The notes under the pieces are model-generated. The model was not told where the DNA came from. It did no database searches and worked only from the letters and a program-made list of their open reading frames with translations. Both the position numbers and the translations under genes were made by a program. A DNA stretch of 64,000 bases from the NCBI RefSeq assembly GCF_000209655.1, contig NC_015458.1:558001-622000 (forward strand). Reading direction: 5' to 3'. The stretch is from Pusillimonas sp. T7-7. Its GTDB lineage: Bacteria > Pseudomonadota > Gammaproteobacteria > Burkholderiales > Burkholderiaceae_B. Shown in pieces: positions 27,101 to 36,144 of the stretch; position 1 is the stretch's first letter, and the number at the start of each line of letters is the position of its first letter.

Positions 27101-27993
27101 AGAAAGTCGCCGCGCGCGACGATCAGATCGCCCAGGCGTTGGCGCACGAAAAGCTCACAGACTGGACATTCGGGCCTTTGCCGGAAATTATGGAAATCAA
27201 GCGCAAGGGGCAGTCCTTTATCGGCTATCCGGCGCTGGTAGACAAGCAGACCCATTGCGATCTGGATGTGTTTGATGATCCCGAGCAGGCACGCCAGCAG
27301 CATCATGCGGGTCTGCTGCGGTTGTTTCGCCTGGCCCTGCGCGAGCAAGTGAAGTTCCAGGAAAAGAACATAAGCGATCTGACTCGCATGAGCATGCTCT
27401 ACATGAGCCTGGGCACACAAGAAGAATTGCGTCAGCAAATCATTGATTGCGCGCTGGACCAGGCTTGCCTGGCCGAACCCTGGCCTACAGATCAACAAGG
27501 CTTTGAGCAGCGGCGTAATGAGGGCAAAGCCCGTCTGGGCTTGCTGGTGCAGGAAATTGCCAGGCTGGCCGGACAGGTGTTGGCCGAATGGTCCTCCTTG
27601 CAAAAGAAGTTGCCGCAAGCCAAGCCCCATGCCGCCGCCTATGCCGATTTGCAGAAGCAGCAAGGCGGGCTGATGGAAAAATGGTTTTTGCGCAACACGG
27701 CGTATGGTCAACTGAAGCACTATCCTCGTTACTTGAAGGGCGCTCAGGTGCGCATAGACAAGTTACGGGCCGATCCAGTTCGTGACGCGCGTCTGATGGG
27801 CGAGATGGCGCCTTTGCTGGTGCAGTATCAGCGTGCAGTATCGGGGTTGAAGGGGGCCCGTGATGCCCGGCTGGAAGAGTTTCGCTGGCTGCTGGAGGAG
27901 TTGCGCGTGGCGCTTTTTGCACAAGAGTTGCGCACGCCCATGCCGGTTTCCGTCAAGCGTCTGCAAAAAGCGTGGTCGGCCATGCAACGCTAG
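24121..27993 (+). CDS. hrpA: ATP-dependent RNA helicase HrpA
   Basis: HrpA is a DEAH-box helicase that in E. coli rescues stalled ribosomes and processes mRNA. The 1290-residue length is typical of HrpA. Visible are Walker A GETGSGKTTQ (residues 71-80), QPRRLAATSVAKRI, the DEAH box IIIDEAHERS near 167, SATID, the C-terminal helicase motif RAGRCGRIGPGVC, the OB-fold region, and a DUF3418 C-terminal domain. The first 45 residues are disordered and polar, so the exact start is uncertain. dnaE follows after 55 bases. Confidence 0.95.
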   Translation: MQAPVNLSENTHTSNTADGHKGRQNSGQRRPASRPDRPLPPLHYPEDLPVSSRRADIAKAIQDHQVVIVCGETGSGKTTQLPKICLELGRGRQKMIGHTQPRRLAATSVAKRIAQELGTELGDWVGYQIRFNDRTGPNAAVKLMTDGILLAESQRDPLLRRYDTIIIDEAHERSLNIDFLLGFLLQLLPKRRDLKLIITSATIDANRFAQHFAQHGRPAPVIEVSGRLYPVDILYRPVLREGAGPGEEAGARRQTADEERDLIDAVVDGVAECARHGPGDVLVFLPGEREIRETVEALRKSHPPATEVLPLYARLSQAEQERIFRPQGNARRIVLATNVAETSLTVPGIRYVVDSGLARVKRYSWRNKVEQLRIEAISQASANQRAGRCGRIGPGVCVRLYDEADFKQRAPFTDPEVLRSSLASVILRMKALKLDDIETFPFVDRPPGRAVADGYHLLQELGAIDEQNQLTDVGQTLSRLPVDPRLARMILAAKDLQCLNEILIIASALSVQDPRDRPMQEREASEAAHAKFGDDKSEFISYLKLWRWYGEQVEHKASQRKLVALLRQNFLSPLRLREWRDVHSQLAALVGEQGWRLNTLDATYEQTHMALLAGLLGNIGLKSEDTNVYQGARDIRFHIHPGSRLVKKAGRWLVAAELVETTRLYARCVARIDPAWLEKAGSHLIRRSWSDPRWEKKAGQVVANERATLYGLPVYTGRRVHFGKIDPVQARELFIRQALVPGELDTPLPFLKHNRQLIASIEKLEHQTRRPDILVDDALIYAFYEQHIPADICQTATLEKWHKSLSKEQARTLLLTRDALMRHDAAGITTDVFPKSVDWQGVTMALDYHFEPGSVRDGVTLTVPLFALNQIDPLRCEWLVPGMLKEKTHLLLKSLPQKMRRHCVPLPDYAAGFVDRWFERAAHPDRGLLEAIGADMWEQVKVRPLRSDFKPENLPAHLFMNFKVVDEHGRMLSGGRNLDQLKAEHGRQAQASFQKVAARDDQIAQALAHEKLTDWTFGPLPEIMEIKRKGQSFIGYPALVDKQTHCDLDVFDDPEQARQQHHAGLLRLFRLALREQVKFQEKNISDLTRMSMLYMSLGTQEELRQQIIDCALDQACLAEPWPTDQQGFEQRRNEGKARLGLLVQEIARLAGQVLAEWSSLQKKLPQAKPHAAAYADLQKQQGGLMEKWFLRNTAYGQLKHYPRYLKGAQVRIDKLRADPVRDARLMGEMAPLLVQYQRAVSGLKGARDARLEEFRWLLEELRVALFAQELRTPMPVSVKRLQKAWSAMQR

Positions 27994-28048
27994 CGCGGAG
28001 CATGCGGTTCAGCCACGCAAATTCATAGGCCATAGGTACAATCCAGCA

Positions 28049-31000
28049 ATGACTGTAGCAATCTCTTCTCCTTCCTTCGTTCACCTGCGTGTCCATTCCG
28101 AATTTTCGGTGGTGGACGGCATCGCACGCATCCCTGATCTGGTCAAAAAGGCCGCTGAATACGGCCAGCCAGCCATGGCCCTGACCGACCTGTCCAATCT
28201 GTTCGGCTTCATCAAGTTCTACAAGGCAGCCCGTAAGGCGGGTGTCAAGCCTATTGCGGGCAGCGATGTCTGGCTGCAGAACGAGCAAGATCGCGATAAA
28301 CCATATCGTTTGCTGCTGCTGGCCAGCGATCAGCAAGGTTATCTGGCCCTGTGCGAGCTGCTTAGCCGCGCCTGGCTCGATAACCAGTACCGTGGCCGAG
28401 CCGAGATCCGCCGTGAATGGCTGCAGGGCAAGACGGGCCTGATCATTCTTTCCGGAGGCCGGGCCGGCGATATCGGCCAATTGCTTGAGGCGGGTAATGT
28501 AGAAGAGGCTGCCGTGGTGGCCGCATCGTGGGCCAGGGCTTTTCCCGATAGTTATTTCATCGAACTGCAGCGTAGCGGGCACGAGGGTGACGAGACCTAT
28601 GTTCAGGCTGCCATGCGCTTGGCCGGGCGTGTGGGCTTGCCTGTGGTGGCCACGCACCCGGTACAGTTTTTGCATGCTGACGACTTTCGCGCGCACGAGG
28701 CACGGGTCTGCATAGCCGATGGCGAGCAATTGGGTAACGCCAAGCGTGTGCGCAAATACACCACAGAACAGTATTTGCTTGATTCGGCCGATATGGAACT
28801 GCGCTTTGCGGATGTGCCGTCGGCCCTGGCCAATACTCTCGAAATCGCCAAACGTTGCAACCTGACGTTGGTGCTCGACAAACCTCGCCTGCCCAACTTC
28901 CCCACACCCCAGGGGGTTACCCTGGATGATTACCTGGTGCAGCTGGCCGAGGAAGGCCTGGCTGTGCGCATGGCGCAGCTGTTTCCTGAAGAAGCCGAGC
29001 GTCAGGAAAAATATCCTCAATACCTTGAGCGGCTGCAGTGGGAATGTAAAACCATTATCGGCATGGGCTTTCCGGGCTACTTCCTGATCGTGGCCGACTT
29101 CATTAACTGGGGCAAGAGCAATGGCGTGCCAGTGGGGCCTGGGCGTGGATCGGGTGCGGGCTCGCTGGTGGCCTACTCCCTGGGCATTACCGACCTGGAT
29201 CCCATACGCTATGACCTGCTGTTCGAGCGTTTTCTGAATCCCGAGCGGGTCTCCATGCCCGACTTCGATATCGACTTCTGCCAAGACAATCGTGAACGCG
29301 TCATCGACTATGTGAAGCAGAAATACGGCAAGGAGGCGGTCAGCCAGATCGCTACCTTTGGTACTCTGGGCGCCAAGGCGGTCGTGCGGGATGTGGGCCG
29401 AGTGCTTGAAATGCCTTATATGCTGTGTGATGGCTTGTCCAAGCTCATACCTTTCAGTCCGGCCGACCCCTGGACGCTGAAACGGGCGCTTGAGGAAGAG
29501 CCGGCGTTCAAGGAGCGTTACGATCAGGATGAAGAGGTGCGCGCCCTGATCGACCTGGCACGGCCGCTGGAAGGCCTGACGCGCAATATAGGCATGCACG
29601 CCGGGGGCGTGCTGATCGCGCCTGGCAAGCTGACTGATTTCTGCCCTTTGTATTGCCAGCCTGGCGTAGATACCAGTGCGGTGTCGCAGTTCGACAAGGA
29701 CGACGTCGAGGCCGCTGGCCTGGTCAAGTTCGACTTCCTGGGGCTGCGCAACCTGACCATTCTTGATTGGGCTGTGCGCTATGTGCGGCAGTTCAACGAA
29801 GACAAGCGCGATTTTGACATCATGGCCTTGCCGCTGGACGATGCTCAGGCCTACAAGCTGCTCAGCGACGGAAACACCACCGCCGTGTTCCAGCTTGAGT
29901 CGCGCGGCATGAAGGAACTGCTGAAGAACTTGCGGCCCAACACTTTCGAAGATGTCATCGCCATGCTGGCACTCTATCGGCCAGGGCCGCTCGAGTCGGG
30001 CATGGTGGTTGACTTCGTCAACCGCAAGCACGGGCGGGCCGAGGTCGATTATTTTCATCCTGATCTGGAGCCAGTGCTTCAAAGCACCTATGGCGTGATT
30101 GTGTATCAAGAGCAGGTGATGCTGATTTCGCAGATCATCGGCGGGTACACCCTCGGAGGCGCCGACTTGCTGCGTCGTGCCATGGGTAAAAAGAAAGCCG
30201 AGGAAATGGCCAAGCATCGGGCTATTTTCGAAAAAGGCGCGGTCGAGAAGGGCTATGACGCCGATCTGGCCGTCAAGCTTTTCGATTTGATGGAAAAATT
30301 TGCAGGCTATGGCTTCAACAAGAGTCATTCGGCCGCCTATGCCCTGATTGCTTACCAGACAGCTTGGCTCAAGTACTACCATCCGGCCGAATTTCTGGCA
30401 GCGACTTTGTCGTCCGATATGGACGACACTGATAAAGTCCAGATATTCTGGAAGGATTGTCTGGCCAACAGCGTGACGGTATTGCCGCCCGACGTGAACG
30501 CATCAGCCTACCGCTTCGAGCCGGTTGCTGACGAATTCATGGCAAAAGGCCAGCCGCCACGCACTATCCGTTACGGATTGGGTGCGGTGAAAGGCACAGG
30601 GCAGGCCGCCATCGAAGAGATCATCCGGGCCAGGACGGAAGGCGGACCCTATGCAAGCCTATTCGATTTCTGCCGCCGGGTCGACCGGCACACGGTCAAT
30701 CGCCGCAGCATCGAAGCCTTGATACGAGCAGGGGCGTTTGACGCCATAGCCGAGAACCGGGCCGCCTTGCTGGCAACCGTGGCCAACGCGATCGAGGCCG
30801 CCGAGCAGGCAGAGCGCAGCGCCAACCAGGTATCTTTATTTGCTGATAATGCCAACGATATTGTCGAAGACGAAGTGGCCAAGGTGCCAGCCTGGGATCT
30901 GCAGACACGGCTGAGGCAAGAAAAAGCCGCATTGGGTTTTTATTTCAGCGGCCACCTGTTTGATGCCTGGCGCGATGAGGTCAGGCGTTTCGCACCCAGG

Positions 31001-31540
31001 CCGCTGGCTCGGCTTGAGGCTTCCCGCAGCCTGCAATGGTTTGCCGGTGTTTTGTCTTCACTGCGCCCCAAAATGACTCGCCGCGGGAAGATGCTTTATG
31101 CCTTGCTGGACGACGGCTCCGCACAGGTCGAGGTAGCCATTTTCAACGAGCTGTACGAACAGCACCGCAACCGGTTGAAGGAAGACCAGTTGGTTATCAT
31201 TCATGGCAAGGTCAGCAACGATGATTATTCGGGTGGCCTGCGCGTTTCGGCTGACGAAATCTTCGACTTGCAGCTGGCGCGCGAAGCTCGCGCGCGCAGC
31301 CTGCGTATTACGCTCAATGGCAATGCCAATGCCCAGCAGTTGCGTCAATTGCTCAATCCCTTTCGGGCGGAGCCGGAAAATGGCGTGCCAGGGGTGCCGG
31401 TTGAAGTGCAGCTTATGCGCGATCAATTCTTGTGCACGGTACGTCTTGGAGACGACTGGCGCGTGCGCATGGCCGACGCCTTGCTCGAGCAACTGGATGA
31501 CTGGGTCGCACCCGAAAGCGTGGAGATCAATTACTCATGA
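28049..31540 (+). CDS. dnaE: DNA polymerase III alpha subunit
   Basis: This is the replicative polymerase of the chromosome. The 1163-residue protein opens with the PHP domain (FVHLRVHSEFSVVDG), followed by the polymerase core with the catalytic PDFDIDFCQDNR, FATFGTLGAKAVVRDVGR-type helices, GRGSGAGSLVAYSLGI, GFNKSHSAAYALIAYQTAWL, a helix-hairpin-helix region, and a C-terminal OB fold (FAGVLSSLRPKMTRRGKM). Length and PHP sequence fit DnaE rather than the error-prone DnaE2. The ATG at 28049 is chosen because upstream codons overlap hrpA. The next gene's ATG overlaps its stop by four bases. Confidence 0.96.
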   Translation: MTVAISSPSFVHLRVHSEFSVVDGIARIPDLVKKAAEYGQPAMALTDLSNLFGFIKFYKAARKAGVKPIAGSDVWLQNEQDRDKPYRLLLLASDQQGYLALCELLSRAWLDNQYRGRAEIRREWLQGKTGLIILSGGRAGDIGQLLEAGNVEEAAVVAASWARAFPDSYFIELQRSGHEGDETYVQAAMRLAGRVGLPVVATHPVQFLHADDFRAHEARVCIADGEQLGNAKRVRKYTTEQYLLDSADMELRFADVPSALANTLEIAKRCNLTLVLDKPRLPNFPTPQGVTLDDYLVQLAEEGLAVRMAQLFPEEAERQEKYPQYLERLQWECKTIIGMGFPGYFLIVADFINWGKSNGVPVGPGRGSGAGSLVAYSLGITDLDPIRYDLLFERFLNPERVSMPDFDIDFCQDNRERVIDYVKQKYGKEAVSQIATFGTLGAKAVVRDVGRVLEMPYMLCDGLSKLIPFSPADPWTLKRALEEEPAFKERYDQDEEVRALIDLARPLEGLTRNIGMHAGGVLIAPGKLTDFCPLYCQPGVDTSAVSQFDKDDVEAAGLVKFDFLGLRNLTILDWAVRYVRQFNEDKRDFDIMALPLDDAQAYKLLSDGNTTAVFQLESRGMKELLKNLRPNTFEDVIAMLALYRPGPLESGMVVDFVNRKHGRAEVDYFHPDLEPVLQSTYGVIVYQEQVMLISQIIGGYTLGGADLLRRAMGKKKAEEMAKHRAIFEKGAVEKGYDADLAVKLFDLMEKFAGYGFNKSHSAAYALIAYQTAWLKYYHPAEFLAATLSSDMDDTDKVQIFWKDCLANSVTVLPPDVNASAYRFEPVADEFMAKGQPPRTIRYGLGAVKGTGQAAIEEIIRARTEGGPYASLFDFCRRVDRHTVNRRSIEALIRAGAFDAIAENRAALLATVANAIEAAEQAERSANQVSLFADNANDIVEDEVAKVPAWDLQTRLRQEKAALGFYFSGHLFDAWRDEVRRFAPRPLARLEASRSLQWFAGVLSSLRPKMTRRGKMLYALLDDGSAQVEVAIFNELYEQHRNRLKEDQLVIIHGKVSNDDYSGGLRVSADEIFDLQLAREARARSLRITLNGNANAQQLRQLLNPFRAEPENGVPGVPVEVQLMRDQFLCTVRLGDDWRVRMADALLEQLDDWVAPESVEINYS

Positions 31541-32637
31541 CCCCACTGCGCATATTGCACTCCGAAGCAGCCACCAGCTTTGGAGGCCAGGAACAGTATA
31601 TCTACCGCATGATGCTGGCGATGCGAGAGCGCGGGCATCACCTGGAAGCCGTTTGCCAGCCGCACGCCGTGCTGACTGAGCGTCTGCGTGAACAAGGTTT
31701 TACGGTACACACCACGCTGATGGATGGTCCGGTCAATTTCGTCAAGGGCGTTGCCACCATACGTAGTGTATTGCGCCGTGGGCGATTCGATGTCTTGAAC
31801 ACACATAGCCGGCGCGACACCATAGTGGCCGGTTGCGCCGGCCGTTTGGCAGGCACGCCGTTGATTGTGCGTACCCGTCACTTGGCCAAGCGTGTGGGGT
31901 CGTTGCTTTCCTACACCATCATTCCGCATCGTGTGACCACGGCCAGCGATTTTGTACGCAACCATCTGATCGAGCGTGGCGTCAAGCCGGAATATGTTGC
32001 CACTGTCTATCCGGCCGTCGAGCTGGGTACGCCCTTTCTGCAATCCACTTTGCGGCAAGAGTTGCGTCTGGCGCAGAACGATATTGTGGTGGGATGCGTG
32101 GCCGTCATGCGGCCTCAGAAAGGTCTTCTGGATCTGATCGATGCCATGGCGCCCTTGATCAAGGAGCGGCCCAACGTTCATCTGGTGCTGGTCGGCGGCG
32201 GTTCGCCCATGTTCGAGCAAATACAGGCGTATATAGCAGAAAAAAATCTGGGCAAGCGTGTCCATTTGCTTGGTGTGCGGCGTGATGTACCCAATCTTCT
32301 GGCTGGCTTCGACCTTTTCGCGCTGGCCACCCGGCAGGAAGCGTCGGGCACGGTATTCGTTGAGGCAGGGGCCGCAGGTTTGCCTGTGGTGGGCACCAAT
32401 GTAGACGGCGTGCCTGAAATGATGCAGGCTGGTGTCAGCGGCTTTCTGGTGCCGCTGGATGACCAGGCGGCGCTGACGGATGCCATCCGGCGCTTGATCG
32501 ACGATCCGGACTTGCGCCGTCAAATGGGCCAGGCCGGCCTGGATTTCTGCCGTACGCAAGGCCGTTTCAGCCTTGATGCGATGGTCGAGCGCATTGAGTC
32601 ATGCTATACCCGTTGGCTAGCGGAGCGAAAATCATGA
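31537..32637 (+). CDS. Glycosyltransferase family 4 protein, LPS-core type
   Basis: This 366-residue GT-B enzyme starts with ILHSEAATSFGGQEQYIYRM, the glycine-rich acceptor loop, and carries the C-terminal donor-binding block ALATRQEASGTVFVEAGAAGLPVVGTNVDGVPE, including the E-x7-E pattern. It would transfer a nucleotide-sugar-derived residue at the cytoplasmic face. ATGA overlaps at both ends link it to dnaE and to the following deacetylase. The same order of glycosyltransferases and a deacetylase near dnaE and msbA is recalled from the Bordetella pertussis core-LPS cluster; the exact sugar is unknown. Confidence 0.86.
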   Translation: MTPLRILHSEAATSFGGQEQYIYRMMLAMRERGHHLEAVCQPHAVLTERLREQGFTVHTTLMDGPVNFVKGVATIRSVLRRGRFDVLNTHSRRDTIVAGCAGRLAGTPLIVRTRHLAKRVGSLLSYTIIPHRVTTASDFVRNHLIERGVKPEYVATVYPAVELGTPFLQSTLRQELRLAQNDIVVGCVAVMRPQKGLLDLIDAMAPLIKERPNVHLVLVGGGSPMFEQIQAYIAEKNLGKRVHLLGVRRDVPNLLAGFDLFALATRQEASGTVFVEAGAAGLPVVGTNVDGVPEMMQAGVSGFLVPLDDQAALTDAIRRLIDDPDLRRQMGQAGLDFCRTQGRFSLDAMVERIESCYTRWLAERKS

Positions 32638-33473
32638 AAGTTGCCCAGACTGTGCCAGTACTGATGTATCACCATATCTCGCCTGTCGAGGGGATGATCA
32701 CGGCCTCGCCAGCCAACTTTGAAGACCAGTTGTTGTGGCTGAAGCGGCGTGGCTATCGTTCGCTCAGCAGCGACGAATTCGCCGGCCACCTGAAAGGCGT
32801 GCCGGTGCCGGCGAAGTCAGTCCTTATTACCTTTGACGACGGCTACCTGGATAACTGGGTTTATGCCTACCCCTTGCTCAAGAAGTATGGCTTTACCGCC
32901 TTGGTTTTCCTGGTGACCTCGTGGATGCACGATGGTCCAGTGCGCAACCGCCTGGGGCAGGGTGAATTGCCCGAAACGCCATCTCATAAAGTGTGCGAAG
33001 ACCGTATAGAGAACGGCCGTAGCGACGAGGTTGCTTTGCGCTGGAGTGAAATCAAGGCCATGCGCGAAGATGGCGTCATGGAGTTCCACAGTCATACGCA
33101 TACTCATACGCGTTGGGACCTGATCGAGCCGTCAGGCAAGAACACGCATATTGCCGAAGAACTGGCTTTATCCAGGGCCGCCCTGCAAGCTCAATTAGGC
33201 AGCGTATCAGAACATTTCTGCTGGCCGCAAGGGTATTTTGACCCCGACTATGTACGCTTGGCACAAGAAGCCGACTTTCGCTATTTGTACACCACCAAGG
33301 CCTTTGGCCAAAACCGTGCTGGCACCGATCCAGCACATATTTATCGTTTTGCGGTGCGTAATACATCGGGCAATTCTGTTGGCCGCCGCATACAGGTTGC
33401 GACGCATCCGCTTATTGGCCCCTTGTTCAACAAGTGGAAACTCTGGAAGCGCAGCCTCAGGAACCGTGGATGA
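32634..33473 (+). CDS. Polysaccharide deacetylase family protein (first copy)
   Basis: This 279-residue NodB-homology (CE4) protein has the catalytic ITFDDGYLDN (general base and metal-binding aspartates), the metal-binding FHSHTHTHTRW, and the downstream WPQGYFDPDY block. No signal peptide is seen, so it may act in the cytoplasm on a lipid-linked sugar, removing an acetyl group from a hexosamine. It overlaps both the preceding and following glycosyltransferase by four bases, so the three proteins are probably made together. The substrate is inferred to be an LPS-core intermediate. Confidence 0.86.
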   Translation: MKVAQTVPVLMYHHISPVEGMITASPANFEDQLLWLKRRGYRSLSSDEFAGHLKGVPVPAKSVLITFDDGYLDNWVYAYPLLKKYGFTALVFLVTSWMHDGPVRNRLGQGELPETPSHKVCEDRIENGRSDEVALRWSEIKAMREDGVMEFHSHTHTHTRWDLIEPSGKNTHIAEELALSRAALQAQLGSVSEHFCWPQGYFDPDYVRLAQEADFRYLYTTKAFGQNRAGTDPAHIYRFAVRNTSGNSVGRRIQVATHPLIGPLFNKWKLWKRSLRNRG

Positions 33474-34216
33474 AACTTTCGGTCATCATCATCACCAAGA
33501 ACGAGGCCGCGCATATTGGCGACTGCATCGATTCGGTGGCCTTTGCCGATGAGATCATTGTGGTCGACTCGGGCAGCACAGACCAGACCCGCGCAATCGC
33601 CGAGAGCAAGGGAGCCAAAGTCAGCCTGACGGCCGATTGGCCCGGCTTCGGTCCCCAGAAGAACCGTGCGCTGGACCTGGCAACAGGTGTATGGGTGCTG
33701 TCCATTGATGCCGACGAGCGCGTTACCCCCGAATTGGCCGCCGAAATCCAGGAAGAGCTCGATAGCCCGCGCGCCGATGCTTATGAAATTCCACGCATGT
33801 CCAATTACGCTGGTCGCTGGATACGGCATAGCGGCTGGTGGCCTGATCACGTCTTGCGGCTGTTCAAGCGCGGCACGGCCCGCTTCAAAGATGTTGCGGT
33901 GCATGAAAGTGTCCAGACCTCGTCGCCGGTTGTGGCCTTGAGCAAACACTTTCTGCATTACCCCTATGCTGATCTGGAATCGCATATTGCCAAGCTCAAC
34001 CGCTACTCATCCGAAGCCGCCGCCATGCTGTATGCGCGTGGCAAGAAAACCAGCCTGCCGGGCGTCGTTGGCCATGCTTTCTGGACTTTTATCCGCCACT
34101 ACATCATCCGACGTGGCTTTTTAGATGGTAAAGAGGGTTTTATTCTTGCAGTGATGGCTTCTACGGGTAGCTTTTTTCGTTACAGTAAATTACTATTGTT
34201 AAATAAGCAAAAGTAA
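33470..34216 (+). CDS. Glycosyltransferase family 2 protein (WaaE/KdtX-like)
   Basis: This 248-residue GT-A enzyme has SVIIITKNEAAHIGDCIDSV at the start, the nucleotide-binding EIIVVDSGSTDQT, the metal-binding SIDADERVTPE (DxD), and the WWPDHVLRLF and FKDVAVHES segments typical of WaaE/KdtX beta-1,4-glucosyltransferases of the LPS inner core. The ATG overlaps the deacetylase stop (ATGA). It ends in a lysine-rich amphipathic tail suited to membrane contact. The next gene begins after 56 bases that form a GC-rich hairpin without a T-run. Confidence 0.87.
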   Translation: MKLSVIIITKNEAAHIGDCIDSVAFADEIIVVDSGSTDQTRAIAESKGAKVSLTADWPGFGPQKNRALDLATGVWVLSIDADERVTPELAAEIQEELDSPRADAYEIPRMSNYAGRWIRHSGWWPDHVLRLFKRGTARFKDVAVHESVQTSSPVVALSKHFLHYPYADLESHIAKLNRYSSEAAAMLYARGKKTSLPGVVGHAFWTFIRHYIIRRGFLDGKEGFILAVMASTGSFFRYSKLLLLNKQK

Positions 34217-34272
34217 TAAACAGGCGGTCGACCCAAGCGTATATCGCCGACGGCTTTCGCCGGCTCGCGATA

Positions 34273-35409
34273 ATGAAAATACTTATTACCGATATCCACC
34301 ATGGCAATGGCGGGGGGCATGTCACATACATCATGAGCCTGCTGAACAGCCTCAAGAATGTTCACGACATTACTCTGGCCGTTCCTGAATGCAGCCGCCT
34401 GTTTCGATATGCCAGCAGAATACAGGGGATCCGGTTACTCCCGACGGTGTATACCTGTCGTGTCCATGCCCTGACAACAGAGGTCTTGCGACTCCGGAAA
34501 TATCTAGCCCGAGAACGCTTTGATGTTGTGCACGTCAATGCTTCTGCGGATCACAGGCATGTCATGCTGGCGTGCCTGGGTTTGGCGCAGCGTCCCAAGA
34601 TCGTCTGGACCAAACATAATTTGAATAGGGTCAATAGCATAGGACATCGCTTGCGCGCGCGTTGGGGAACCGATGCGGTGGTCGCAGTAAGTGGCTATGT
34701 AGGCCGTATGCTGGCAGAAAGCGATTACGGAAAAAAACCTGTCCATGTCATACCACACGGCATTGACACGACTTATTTTTATCCCGTCACAGCCGGACGT
34801 AAGCAAGCGCTGCGTGCTCGCCTGCTTGGGGAAGTGGCCGACGACGCCGTGGTGCTGGGTAGTGCTGGCGGCACCGACTTTGAAAAAGGCTGGCTGGACC
34901 TGGTTGCAGCCGTCGCTTCTCTACCGCCTGCTGAACAAGCCCGTATCATTCTTGTCGTGGCGGGAGCGCTGCCTGACGCCGACTTGCGCAAAAGGCTGGA
35001 TGCCCATGCCTTGAAAGCCAAAGTGATATTTCCGGGGCTTGTAGACGATATACGTTTTGTGTTGGGGGCCTGTGATATTGGTTTCGTGCTCTCGCACCGT
35101 GAGTCGCTTTCTTATGCATGCCGTGAGTCACTGTCCATGGGGCTGCCTGCCTTGATCTCTGATGCCGGCGGTCTTCCAGAAAACATCACCAACGGGCGGG
35201 AAGGATGGATAGTACCCGTGCAGAACATTAATGCTATTGCGCGAGTGTTGCGCAATATACTTGAATGCCCCGAGTGCCTTCCTGCCATGAGTGCTGCGGC
35301 GCGTTTGCATAGCGAACAAAACTTCAACCTTGATGAATTCATTCAGGCGACGCAGGCCATTTATCAGAGTGTCATCCCCGCTCCATTACCCCGGACGATA
35401 CCGATATAA
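34273..35409 (+). CDS. Glycosyltransferase family 4 protein
   Basis: This 378-residue GT-B enzyme has an N-terminal glycine-rich loop (DIHHGNGGGHVTYI), a central HNLNRVNS / VSGYVGRMLAESDYG region, HVIPHGIDTTYFYPV, and the donor-binding region SHRESLSYACRESLSMGLPALISDAGGLPE. By eye its base composition is less GC-rich than the adjoining genes, and it is separated from the upstream operon by 56 bases, so it may be a later addition. The acceptor and donor sugars are not known. A deacetylase follows after eight bases. Confidence 0.82.
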   Translation: MKILITDIHHGNGGGHVTYIMSLLNSLKNVHDITLAVPECSRLFRYASRIQGIRLLPTVYTCRVHALTTEVLRLRKYLARERFDVVHVNASADHRHVMLACLGLAQRPKIVWTKHNLNRVNSIGHRLRARWGTDAVVAVSGYVGRMLAESDYGKKPVHVIPHGIDTTYFYPVTAGRKQALRARLLGEVADDAVVLGSAGGTDFEKGWLDLVAAVASLPPAEQARIILVVAGALPDADLRKRLDAHALKAKVIFPGLVDDIRFVLGACDIGFVLSHRESLSYACRESLSMGLPALISDAGGLPENITNGREGWIVPVQNINAIARVLRNILECPECLPAMSAAARLHSEQNFNLDEFIQATQAIYQSVIPAPLPRTIPI

Positions 35410-35417
35410 TCCCGTAC

Positions 35418-36140
35418 ATGATACCGATACTCATGTACCACCAGATAGGCCAGCCCGCGCCTAAAGGTGCTCCTTATCGCGGACTGACCGTGCATCCGGC
35501 CGATTTCCGGCGCCAAATGATCTGGCTGCGGCGCTTTGGCTATCGCGGCCTGTCCATGCGCGAGCTGTTGCCTTATGTGCGCGGCGAGCGCCAGGGCAAG
35601 GTGGTGGGCATCACATTCGACGACGGTTATCGCAATGTGTATCAGAACGCCTTGCCGGTGTTGAACGAGCAGGGGTTTACCGCCACGAATTACTTCGTGG
35701 CCCGGCAGCTCGATGGCGGCAATGTGTGGGACTATGAAAAAGGCATCCCTCATTCGGATTTGATGTCCGCTCAAGAAATGCGGGCTTGGGCGGCAGCGGG
35801 CATGGAGGTTGGTTCGCATACACTCGATCACCCATTTCTGCCCAAATTGTCGCCAGATATCGCCGGCATTCAGATCAAGCAGTCCAAACATGAGCTGGAA
35901 GAAATCCTGGGCGCCGATGTGACGGCTTTCTGCTATCCCTACGGTGGCGAGTCTCCAGAACTTCGTGCCATGGTGCAAGATGCCGGCTACACCAATGCTA
36001 CGACTACCGAGCGGGGTTTGGCTCGAGTCAACGACGATTTGTATGGGCTGCCCCGCGCCACTGTGGCCCGATCGACCAATATCATTCGCTTCTTGCAAAA
36101 ATGCATGACTCGTCTGGAAGACAAGCGCCGTAAAGCATAA
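35418..36140 (+). CDS. Polysaccharide deacetylase family protein (second copy)
   Basis: This 240-residue CE4 protein carries ITFDDGYRNVYQNALPVL, the metal-binding EVGSHTLDHPFL, and a CYPYGGESPELRAM block. It resembles the first deacetylase in plan but is shorter and not closely similar, so it is probably not a recent duplicate. No signal peptide is visible. It is sandwiched between two GT4 genes (gaps of 8 and 4 bases), which suggests it modifies the sugar these transferases add. Confidence 0.84.
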   Translation: MIPILMYHQIGQPAPKGAPYRGLTVHPADFRRQMIWLRRFGYRGLSMRELLPYVRGERQGKVVGITFDDGYRNVYQNALPVLNEQGFTATNYFVARQLDGGNVWDYEKGIPHSDLMSAQEMRAWAAAGMEVGSHTLDHPFLPKLSPDIAGIQIKQSKHELEEILGADVTAFCYPYGGESPELRAMVQDAGYTNATTTERGLARVNDDLYGLPRATVARSTNIIRFLQKCMTRLEDKRRKA

Positions 36141-36144
36141 ACCC

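Noticed and set aside
27953-30382. 809-codon open frame antisense to hrpA end and dnaE
   Set aside because: It is entirely opposite well-supported genes, has the composition expected of the reverse strand of GC-rich coding DNA, and shows no domain motifs.
35418-36140. Second deacetylase as a recent duplicate of the first
   Set aside because: The two share only the CE4 motifs and differ in length and most other positions, so they are separate family members.
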